From: Flavobacteriales bacterium
GTDB lineage: Bacteria; Bacteroidota; Bacteroidia; Flavobacteriales; BACL11
Assembly (NCBI GenBank): GCA_018664745.1
Contig: JABJNS010000185.1
Location: 1-5,623 of the forward strand
Length of the DNA: 5,623 bases
Direction of reading: 5' to 3'
Of the stretch, positions 1-5,623 are shown one piece after another. The first letter of the stretch is position 1; the number at the start of each line of letters is the position of its first letter. The position numbers and the translations under genes are program-made. Under the pieces are notes generated by a model. That model ran no database searches, was not told the origin of the DNA, and saw nothing but the letters and a program-made list of their open reading frames with translations.

Positions 1-1362
1 GAAGACCTTACAACTTACCCTTCAATTTTAGGGGGAAGAGTAAAGACTTTACACCCAAATGTATTTGGAGGAATTTTATCCAGAAGAGAACTTGCAAGCG
101 ATAAAGAGCAATTAGAACAATACAACATTCCTGAGTTTGATTTAGTAATTGTTGACCTTTACCCTTTTGAAAAAACGGTTGCTTCAGGAGCTGGCGAACA
201 AGACATTATAGAGAAAATTGATATAGGCGGGATTTCATTAATCCGTGCTGCTGCCAAGAATTTTAAAGATGTATTGATTGTTTCTGAAATGAGCCAATAT
301 GCTGAAACATTAGCAATATTAACCGCTAATGGAGCAAGCACTACTATGGAAGAAAGAAGAAACTTTGCAAAAACTGCATTCAATGTTTCTTCACACTATG
401 ATACTGCAATTTTTAATTACTTCAACACGGACAATTCACCAGCATTTAAGGCAAGTATCCGTGAAGGAAAAACTTTGCGTTATGGAGAGAATCCCCATCA
501 ATCAGGAATTTTTTATGGTAACTTAGATGCTATGTTTACCAAACTAAACGGAAAAGAACTTTCCTACAACAACCTACTGGATGTTGATGCAGCCGTACAC
601 TTAATTGCTGAATTTAACGAAACTACCTTTGTGGTTTTAAAACACAACAATGCTTGTGGTTTAGCTAGCCGACCAAACTTACTTGACGCTTGGACAGCTG
701 CTTTAGCAGGAGACCCAACTTCAGCTTTTGGAGGTGTACTTATCACCAACAAAGAAGTTGACTTGGCAACTGCTGAGGAAATAAACAAACTATTCTATGA
801 AGTGCTAATTGCACCATCATTTGCAAGTGATGGCCTTGAGTTATTAAAAAGCAAAAAGAACAGAGTACTTTTACAGCAAAATGAAGTAGCTTTACCAAAA
901 TCGCAATTCCGTACAGTACTTAATGGCGTATTGCACCAAGATAAAGATTTGAAAAGTGATGCAATTACCGATATGGTAACCGCTACTAAACTAGCACCAA
1001 CACAAGAACAATCAACCGATTTAGTTTTTGCATCAAAAGTATGTAAGCACACAAAATCAAACACGATTGTATTTGCAAAAGGAAAGCAATTATTTGCAAG
1101 TGGAGTTGGACAAACATCAAGAATAGATGCATTAAAACAAGCAGTAGACAAAGCAAAAAACTTTGGCTTTGACTTAAACGGTTGCGTCATGGCTTCTGAC
1201 GCATTTTTCCCTTTCCCTGACTGTGTGGAACTGGCAGATAATGCAGGAATAAAAGCAGTAATACAACCAGGAGGATCAATAAAAGATCAGTTATCAATTG
1301 ATTATTGTGACGCTAACAATATGGCAATGGTACTAACAGGGACAAGACATTTTAAACATTAA
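1..1362 (+). CDS. purH: PurH, bifunctional AICAR transformylase / IMP cyclohydrolase (5' end outside window)
   Basis: PurH carries out the last two steps of de novo purine synthesis in the cytoplasm: formyl transfer from 10-formyltetrahydrofolate to AICAR, then ring closure of FAICAR to IMP. The frame is open from base 1 and gives 453 residues before TAA; the family is about 510 residues, so roughly 55 N-terminal residues lie upstream. Counting from the first visible codon, the cyclohydrolase domain shows GGRVKTLHP (11-19), VDLYPF (51-56) and DIGGISLIRAAAKNF (74-88). The transformylase domain shows LRYGENPHQ (159-167), LSYNNLLDVDAA (187-198), the active-site Lys-His pair in KHNNACG (214-220), DPTSAFGG (238-245), GQTSRIDA (370-377), SDAFFPFPD (399-407), QPGGSIKD (422-429) and a C-terminal GTRHFKH. 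The usual bacterial KHxNPCG has Ala for Pro here, a variant I associate with Bacteroidota. No frameshift or missing motif is visible. The gene ends 12 bases before mreB on the same strand. Confidence 0.97.
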   Translation, partial: EDLTTYPSILGGRVKTLHPNVFGGILSRRELASDKEQLEQYNIPEFDLVIVDLYPFEKTVASGAGEQDIIEKIDIGGISLIRAAAKNFKDVLIVSEMSQYAETLAILTANGASTTMEERRNFAKTAFNVSSHYDTAIFNYFNTDNSPAFKASIREGKTLRYGENPHQSGIFYGNLDAMFTKLNGKELSYNNLLDVDAAVHLIAEFNETTFVVLKHNNACGLASRPNLLDAWTAALAGDPTSAFGGVLITNKEVDLATAEEINKLFYEVLIAPSFASDGLELLKSKKNRVLLQQNEVALPKSQFRTVLNGVLHQDKDLKSDAITDMVTATKLAPTQEQSTDLVFASKVCKHTKSNTIVFAKGKQLFASGVGQTSRIDALKQAVDKAKNFGFDLNGCVMASDAFFPFPDCVELADNAGIKAVIQPGGSIKDQLSIDYCDANNMAMVLTGTRHFKH

Positions 1363-1374
1363 AAAATAAAGAAT
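1363..1374 (+). promoter_or_regulatory. A-rich translation-initiation leader of mreB, no Shine-Dalgarno
   Basis: The whole purH-mreB gap is 12 bases and reads AAAATAAAGAAT before the mreB ATG. It contains no GGAGG-like sequence. A-rich leaders without a Shine-Dalgarno are known from Bacteroidota, whose ribosomes sequester the anti-Shine-Dalgarno. The gap is too short for a terminator or a complete promoter, so mreB is either transcribed from purH or has a promoter inside the purH coding sequence. The role in initiation is inferred. Confidence 0.5.
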
Positions 1375-2397
1375 ATGGGATGGTTTGATTTTATGCAAGA
1401 AGCAATTGCTATTGATTTAGGAACGGCAAACACACTAATTATTCATAACGGCAAAGTTGTTGTAGATGAGCCGTCAATTGTTGCTAAGAATATTAGGACA
1501 GGCGAGATAGTTGCTATAGGAAAAAGAGCTCAGCAAATGCACGGAAAAACGCATAAAGAAATAGAAACTTTGCGTCCATTAAAAGATGGAGTAATTGCTG
1601 ATTTCCAATCTTCTGAACAGATGATAAGAGGGTTTATTGATATGATTCAAAAGAAAAGATCACTCTTTTCCCCTGCTTTAAAAATGGTCATTTGTATTCC
1701 CTCAGGAGTAACTGAAGTTGAGAAAAGAGCCGTAATTGATTCAGCAGAACATGCCGGGGCAAAAGATGTGTGGCTGATACACGAACCAATGGCGGCAGCC
1801 ATTGGGATTGGTATTGACGTACTAGAACCAAAAGGCAATATGGTAATTGATATAGGTGGTGGAACTACCGAAATTGCAGTCATATCATTAGGAGGTATAG
1901 TTTGTGACAAATCAATAAGAGTTGCTGGAGATGAATTTACTGATAACATTAAAACCTATATGAAAACTAGACATAATATTGCAGTTGGTGATATTATGGC
2001 TGAGCAAATTAAAATACATGTAGGTTCCGCATTAACCGAATTAGAAGAACCACCTGCTAACTACCCTGTACATGGTAGAGATTTAATGAGTGGGATTCCT
2101 AAAGAAGTAATTGTTACTTATAAAGAAATTGCTGGCGCTTTAAACAATTCAATTGAAATGATAGAAGAAGCTGTGATGAGTGCTTTATTCAACACTCCCT
2201 CTGCACTTTCTGCCGATATATACAATGAAGGCCTTTACTTAACTGGAGGTGGATCAATGCTAAGAGGATTGGATAAAAGGATTTCTAAGAAAACAAAACT
2301 ACCAGTATATGTTGCTGAAGATCCTTTAAGAGCAGTAGCCAGAGGAACTGGAATCGCCCTTAAAAATACTGACAGCTACACTTTCTTGATACAATAG
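1375..2397 (+). CDS. mreB: MreB, rod-shape-determining actin-like ATPase
   Basis: MreB is a bacterial actin homologue. It polymerises on the inner face of the cytoplasmic membrane and organises the MreC/MreD/PBP2/RodA elongation machinery. The 340-residue product has the family's usual length and all actin-fold nucleotide motifs: phosphate-1 DLGTANT (14-20), the Glu-containing HEPMAAAIG (136-144, with the invariant Glu at 137), phosphate-2 DIGGGTTE (159-166) and the adenosine loop LTGGGSMLRGLD (289-300). RPLKDGVIADF (67-77) and EDPLRAVARGTG (315-326) are also typical. The start is MGWFDFM; these first residues are hydrophobic enough to be a short membrane-touching segment like the N-terminal helix of other MreBs (inference). 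The start at 1375 is chosen because it leaves a complete N-terminus and a short gap after purH. The gene ends with TAG followed at once by an in-frame TAA (2398-2400), a tandem stop. Confidence 0.97.
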   Translation: MGWFDFMQEAIAIDLGTANTLIIHNGKVVVDEPSIVAKNIRTGEIVAIGKRAQQMHGKTHKEIETLRPLKDGVIADFQSSEQMIRGFIDMIQKKRSLFSPALKMVICIPSGVTEVEKRAVIDSAEHAGAKDVWLIHEPMAAAIGIGIDVLEPKGNMVIDIGGGTTEIAVISLGGIVCDKSIRVAGDEFTDNIKTYMKTRHNIAVGDIMAEQIKIHVGSALTELEEPPANYPVHGRDLMSGIPKEVIVTYKEIAGALNNSIEMIEEAVMSALFNTPSALSADIYNEGLYLTGGGSMLRGLDKRISKKTKLPVYVAEDPLRAVARGTGIALKNTDSYTFLIQ

Positions 2398-2409
2398 TAA
2401 AAACAAAGA
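2398..2409 (+). promoter_or_regulatory. mreB-mreC spacer: second stop codon and A-rich leader of mreC
   Basis: The 12-base spacer begins with TAA, in frame with mreB and directly after its TAG, so it acts as a back-up stop. The rest is A-rich (AAACAAAGA) and leads into the mreC ATG. It resembles the mreB leader, sharing an AAAGAAT-type sequence at the start codon, and has no Shine-Dalgarno. It has no room for a terminator, which supports mreB-mreC co-transcription. Confidence 0.5.
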
Positions 2410-3222
2410 ATGCATAACCTTTTACGGTTTATTAAACTAAATCATTTTCTATTACTTTTTATTTTAATAGAAGGTATTTCTGTTACTTTACTTTTGCAAA
2501 ACAATAGCTTTCAAGCTAGTAAAACAGTTGCTTATACTACACAATACACAAGTGTATTTTACAATTCAATTTCTAGTTTTTCAGACTATATGGCACTAAA
2601 AGAAACTAATGATTTTCTTGTAGCCGAGAACGCTAAACTCTATTCATTGCTAGATAGAAATGAGCAATTTGATGATTCATTACTAATAAGAAATAAAGAC
2701 TACAACTACATCCCTGCAAAAGTGATAAATAACTCTGTAAACAAAAGGAACAATTTTATTACGCTTAATAAAGGGTTAGTAAATGGAATTGAAAATGGAA
2801 TGGGAGTAATCACTCAAAATGGAGTGGTTGGTGTAGTGCACTCAGTAAGCGAAAATTATGCTTTAGTTCTATCCATATTACACAAAAAAGCTGCAACAGG
2901 AATTTTTCTAAAAAAAAACAGGCATACTGGAATTTTAAAGTGGGAAGGTTTTGACTATAAAAGTACTGTTATAAAAGATTTACCTGTGCATATTCCACTT
3001 TCAATTGGCGATACAATTATCACTAATAGTTATAGTAATATTTACCCTGAAGGCATAAATATCGGGAATATCTCAAGCTTTGAAAAAAATGATGATGACG
3101 GATTTTACACGGTAAATGTAAGTCTATTTGAAGATTTTAACAACCTTAAATATGTGTATGTTGTAAAATCAAATCAAGCTGAAGAACAAATAATTTTAGA
3201 ACAAATAATGACGCATGAATAA
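2410..3222 (+). CDS. mreC: MreC, rod-shape-determining periplasmic scaffold protein
   Basis: MreC is a bitopic inner-membrane protein whose periplasmic domain oligomerises and binds and activates PBP2, linking the cytoplasmic MreB filament to wall synthesis. The 270-residue product begins with a short cytoplasmic stretch (1-11, containing R6 and K9) and one membrane segment at about 12-30. A polar, Glu/Asn/Leu-rich stretch at about 60-85 is probably the dimerising coiled coil. The beta-rich MreC domain follows from about residue 100, with PAKVINNSV (102-110), NGIENGMGVI (125-134), NGVVGVVHSVSENYA (137-151), a GILKWEGFDY segment (174-183) and IGDTIITNSYSNIYPEGI (199-216). Length and order fit Bacteroidota MreC. 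The assignment is helped by position directly after mreB. Its last 8 bases overlap mreD. Codons 167-170 lie over a run of nine A residues (2910-2918). Divergence from model MreC proteins is normal for this family. Confidence 0.93.
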   Translation: MHNLLRFIKLNHFLLLFILIEGISVTLLLQNNSFQASKTVAYTTQYTSVFYNSISSFSDYMALKETNDFLVAENAKLYSLLDRNEQFDDSLLIRNKDYNYIPAKVINNSVNKRNNFITLNKGLVNGIENGMGVITQNGVVGVVHSVSENYALVLSILHKKAATGIFLKKNRHTGILKWEGFDYKSTVIKDLPVHIPLSIGDTIITNSYSNIYPEGINIGNISSFEKNDDDGFYTVNVSLFEDFNNLKYVYVVKSNQAEEQIILEQIMTHE

Positions 3223-3718
3223 GCATTTTATTAAATACCTAAGCTTACTCCCTTTGTTTGTTTTACTACAAGTATTAGTACTTAATGAAATATTATTTTT
3301 CAGACACATTAACCCTTACTTATACCTAGCTTTAATTTTAAGTTTACCGCTAAAAACTCCAAAATGGTTTTTACTACTCTATGCTTTTTTACTAGGGTTT
3401 TTTATTGATTTATTTTCAGGAAGTTTAGGGTTTCATTCTACTGCAACTGTTCTTTTAGCTTTTATAAAGCCTGCCATTTCCAGGATAAGTATTCCTCATA
3501 ATATCCTTGGGGATTATGACAAAATATCTATGCATAAAATTGGAAACAAATCATTTATCACTTACGCTTTTCTCCTTATTATAATACATAATACAGTATT
3601 ATTTTCCTTAGAACATTTAAGTTTTAGCTTCTCCATATTTGCAAAAATTGTTTCAAGTAGCATCCTTACACTTGTTCTTATTTTAATAATGGAATTGTTT
3701 AAGAATAAGAATAAATGA
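3215..3718 (+). CDS. mreD: MreD, rod-shape-determining integral membrane protein
   Basis: MreD is a polytopic inner-membrane component of the elongasome that works with MreC in controlling PBP2. The 167-residue protein is very hydrophobic. Likely membrane segments are at about 7-29, 34-46, 51-68, 73-88, 113-133 and 141-162, as judged by eye. The stretch GFFIDLFSGSLGFHS (61-75) matches the conserved Asp- and Ser-Gly-containing core of MreD, and LLAFIKPAI (80-88) resembles the next conserved segment. A polar loop at about 89-112 separates the two halves. The C-terminus is Lys/Asn-rich (KNKNK), probably cytoplasmic. The ATG at 3215 lies inside the last codons of mreC (8-base overlap, different frame), which suggests translational coupling. 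The stop overlaps the next gene's start by 4 bases. Sequence conservation in MreD is low, so the call rests on topology, the core motif and position between mreC and PBP2. Confidence 0.9.
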   Translation: MNKHFIKYLSLLPLFVLLQVLVLNEILFFRHINPYLYLALILSLPLKTPKWFLLLYAFLLGFFIDLFSGSLGFHSTATVLLAFIKPAISRISIPHNILGDYDKISMHKIGNKSFITYAFLLIIIHNTVLFSLEHLSFSFSIFAKIVSSSILTLVLILIMELFKNKNK

Positions 3719-5544
3719 GAAAGCATAAAAGTAGGCATAAAGTTGTTGTAGGAATTATTATGCTGATTGCTTTTATCTTTTTATCCAAACTTTTTTACAT
3801 TCAAGTCATTAATGATAATTACAAATTCTCAGCTAATAATAATGTTTTGCGGTATGATGTTCAAAATGCTGTAAGAGGGCTTATTTATGATAGAGACAGT
3901 ATCTTAATTGTAGCAAATGTACCTGCTTATGATTTAATGATTGTACCAAAAGATCTTGATGAAAGAACTATTGACACTTTAAAATTCTGTGCTTTGGTTG
4001 ATATCACTAAAGAAGAGTTTTTAGAAAAATACAATAAAGCTGCTGATTACTCCAAATACAAAGAAAGTGTTTTTATCAAACACATAAGTAAAGAAAACTC
4101 AAGCACACTTGGAGAGAGTCTTTATGAATTTCATGGATTTTACTTAAGAAAACTGACTATGCGTGAGTATCCCACCAACTCAGCTACCCACCTGGTTGGA
4201 TACCTAGGGGAGGTAAATAGAACTAAAGCTAAAACCGATCCTTTTTACACCAAAGGTGATTTGAATGGAGTAAGTGGAATTGAAGCAGCTTATGAAGAGG
4301 AATTGAGAGGAGAGAAAGGAATGGCAATAAAGTTAGTGGATGTTCATAATAGAGATCAAGGTAAATTTCAGGATGGTAAGTTTGATACACTACCAATTGC
4401 AGGAAACACACTAAAATCAACTATTGATATTGAACTGCAAAAATATGGAGAGAAGCTCATGCAAAATAAAATTGGAGCAATAGTTGCAATTGAACCGTCA
4501 ACTGGTGAGATTTTATCTTTAATATCAGCTCCTACTTATAACCCTAATTTACTTATTGGAAGGAAAAGATCAGAGAACTACAAGTTTCTATCAGAAGATG
4601 AAAATAAACCTCTTTTTAATCGAGCATTACAAGGAACTTACCCTCCAGGCTCAACTTTTAAATTGATTAATGGGTTAATTGCTTTGCAAGAAAAGGGAAT
4701 TACTATCAACACTAATTTCAATTGCACAGGTGATAAGGGTTATACTTTTGGAATAAAGGGAAGGTTTGTAGGTTGTCATCCGCATACCACACCCTTAAGT
4801 TTAAAAAAGGGGATTGAGATATCTTGTAATGCTTATTTCTGTGGAGCTTATGATAAATATTTTAGTAAATTTAATTCTACTGTTGAGGCTTATGACAATT
4901 GGCACTCCCATGTTTCTAGTTTCGGTATTGGGAATTATATGAATAATGATTTTATTTCTGGGTCTCCTGGAAAGTTGCCAAAATCATCCTATTTTGAAAA
5001 ACTTTATAGAGGAAGTTGGAATGCAAATACTGTGATATCAATGGCAATTGGGCAAGGGGAATTATTACTTACACCAATACAAATGGCAAACATGACGGCT
5101 ATTATCGCTAATAGAGGATTTTACTATACGCCTCACATTATAAAAGAAATATCTGGGCAGGAAAATATTGATACTAACTTTACAAAAAAGAAATATTGCA
5201 GCATAGAAGCAAAATATTTTGAACCTATAATTGATGGGATGCTAAAAGTTACAATAGGGGAAGGTGGCACGGCTCAAAATAGTCAAATTGCAAACCTTGA
5301 CATATGTGGGAAAACAGGAACAGCTCAAAATCCACATGGAGAAGATCATTCAATTTTTATTGCTTTTGCTCCAAAAGATAACCCTAAGATAGCTATTGCA
5401 GTTTATGTTGAAAAAGGAGGTTGGGGCTCTACTTGGGCAGCTCCAATCGCATCATTGATGATTGATAAATACATCAATAAGAATATTTCAAACAGCCATC
5501 AAGAGAGATTTATAATAGACGGAAATCTAATTACGGAAGATTAA
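3715..5544 (+). CDS. mrdA: PBP2, class B penicillin-binding protein (peptidoglycan DD-transpeptidase of the elongasome)
   Basis: PBP2 crosslinks new peptidoglycan in the side wall, paired with RodA, and is a beta-lactam target. The 609-residue protein has a basic N-terminus (MRKHKSRHK), one membrane anchor at about 10-30, and a periplasmic pedestal domain with RGLIYDRD (54-61), LTMREYPTNSATHLVGYLG (147-165) and GVSGIEAAYEEELRG (185-199). The transpeptidase domain runs from about 240 with all three catalytic motifs: SxxK as STFK (nucleophile S313, K316; codon 313 at 4651), SxN as SCN (370-372) and KTG (533-535, in CGKTGTAQNPHG). IGQGELLLTPIQMAN (445-459) is also typical. C337, C354, H355, H357 and C371 cluster near the active site and may bind metal (see findings). 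The ATG is in an ATGA overlap with the mreD stop, and no Shine-Dalgarno precedes it. Being downstream of mreD and upstream of rodA identifies it as the elongation enzyme rather than the division enzyme FtsI. Confidence 0.96.
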   Translation: MRKHKSRHKVVVGIIMLIAFIFLSKLFYIQVINDNYKFSANNNVLRYDVQNAVRGLIYDRDSILIVANVPAYDLMIVPKDLDERTIDTLKFCALVDITKEEFLEKYNKAADYSKYKESVFIKHISKENSSTLGESLYEFHGFYLRKLTMREYPTNSATHLVGYLGEVNRTKAKTDPFYTKGDLNGVSGIEAAYEEELRGEKGMAIKLVDVHNRDQGKFQDGKFDTLPIAGNTLKSTIDIELQKYGEKLMQNKIGAIVAIEPSTGEILSLISAPTYNPNLLIGRKRSENYKFLSEDENKPLFNRALQGTYPPGSTFKLINGLIALQEKGITINTNFNCTGDKGYTFGIKGRFVGCHPHTTPLSLKKGIEISCNAYFCGAYDKYFSKFNSTVEAYDNWHSHVSSFGIGNYMNNDFISGSPGKLPKSSYFEKLYRGSWNANTVISMAIGQGELLLTPIQMANMTAIIANRGFYYTPHIIKEISGQENIDTNFTKKKYCSIEAKYFEPIIDGMLKVTIGEGGTAQNSQIANLDICGKTGTAQNPHGEDHSIFIAFAPKDNPKIAIAVYVEKGGWGSTWAAPIASLMIDKYINKNISNSHQERFIIDGNLITED

Positions 5545-5623
5545 ATGAGAAGAGCAAAAAATATATTTGACAATATTGATAATGTAAGCATCTTACTTTA
5601 TGGAATCCTAGTGTTTCTTGGTA
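5545..5623 (+). CDS. rodA: RodA, SEDS-family peptidoglycan glycosyltransferase (N-terminus only, 3' end outside window)
   Basis: RodA polymerises lipid II into glycan strands as the partner of PBP2 in cell elongation. Only 26 codons are visible. The sequence begins MRRAKNIFDNIDNVSILL and continues into a hydrophobic run (YGILVFLG) that would be the first of about ten membrane helices. The pattern of a short polar start, an 'IFxNID' segment and then the first helix fits Bacteroidota RodA, and rodA is the expected gene after mrdA. The ATG follows the PBP2 TAA with no gap, suggesting translational coupling. A weak GGA (5535-5537) lies about 8 bases upstream of the start, inside PBP2. With so little sequence, the call depends largely on context. 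Confidence 0.8.
   Translation, partial: MRRAKNIFDNIDNVSILLYGILVFLG

Noticed and set aside
274..276. TTG at 274 as the start of a shorter PurH
   Set aside because: The same frame is open back to base 1 and carries the cyclohydrolase motifs GGRVKTLHP and DIGGISLIRAAAKNF upstream of this codon, so the true start is outside the window.
159..788. Short minus-strand frames at 159-383 and 564-788 and a plus-strand frame at 329-526
   Set aside because: All overlap the conserved purH frame and have no recognisable protein features; they are frame shadows.
795..1190. A 131-codon open frame on the minus strand inside purH
   Set aside because: It lies entirely opposite conserved PurH transformylase motifs, its protein is low in recognisable features, and its Cys/Ser-rich composition is what reverse reading of an AT-rich gene gives.
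1647..1949. A 100-codon open frame on the minus strand inside mreB
   Set aside because: It is the reverse of the MreB nucleotide-binding core, Pro/Ile/Ser-rich, with no domain and no start context of its own.
2489..2496. TACTTTTG, resembling the Bacteroidota -7 promoter element, within early mreC
   Set aside because: No matching TTTG element is seen at the proper distance upstream, and it lies inside the codons for the MreC membrane segment; a chance match is likely in AT-rich DNA.
3706..3740. Short direct repeats (AAGAATAAGAATAA and two copies of GCATAAA) around the mrdA start
   Set aside because: They encode the Lys/Asn-rich MreD tail and the basic PBP2 N-terminus; short low-complexity matches of this kind are expected here and show no spacing suggesting an operator.
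4229..4420. A 63-codon minus-strand frame inside PBP2
   Set aside because: It is opposite the conserved PBP2 pedestal and linker region; its Leu/His-rich protein is an artefact of reverse reading.

Overview
This window is a stretch of the elongasome (cell-elongation) operon of a member of the Bacteroidota, most likely an AT-rich, Flavobacteriales-like organism. The assignment rests on gene order (purH, mreB, mreC, mreD, PBP2, rodA) and on protein signatures that I associate with this phylum. These include the KHNNACG form of the PurH transformylase motif, the MreB start MGWFDFM followed by DLGTANT, the Cys-rich SCNAYFC region of PBP2, and start codons with A-rich leaders and no Shine-Dalgarno sequence. 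Placement below phylum level is a guess.

Layout, all on the + strand. Positions 1-1362 hold the 3' part of purH (final two steps of IMP synthesis), cut by the window edge. After 12 bases comes mreB (1375-2397), the actin-like filament protein. After another 12 bases comes mreC (2410-3222), which overlaps mreD (3215-3718) by 8 bases. mreD overlaps the class B penicillin-binding protein PBP2/mrdA (3715-5544) by 4 bases. The rodA reading frame starts directly after the PBP2 stop codon (5545) and runs off the end. Only 24 of the 5623 bases lie outside a coding frame, so there is no stretch without genes to describe. I see no RNA gene, mobile element, CRISPR array, terminator or convincing promoter.

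How the genes work together: MreB filaments lie under the inner membrane and connect through MreC and MreD to PBP2, the transpeptidase. PBP2 works with RodA, the SEDS glycosyltransferase, to polymerise and crosslink peptidoglycan along the side wall. Five genes of this machine are adjacent, with short gaps, overlaps or none, which implies one transcript and probably translational coupling from mreC to rodA. purH is a metabolic gene but lies only 12 bases upstream of mreB on the same strand, so it may be co-transcribed with the shape genes.

This is a conserved housekeeping locus, and I did not find an undescribed system in it. The most useful observation is a set of Cys/His residues around the PBP2 active site (C337, C354, H355/H357, C371). 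Their spacing resembles the zinc site described in PBP2 of Acinetobacter, but with Cys in place of Asp.
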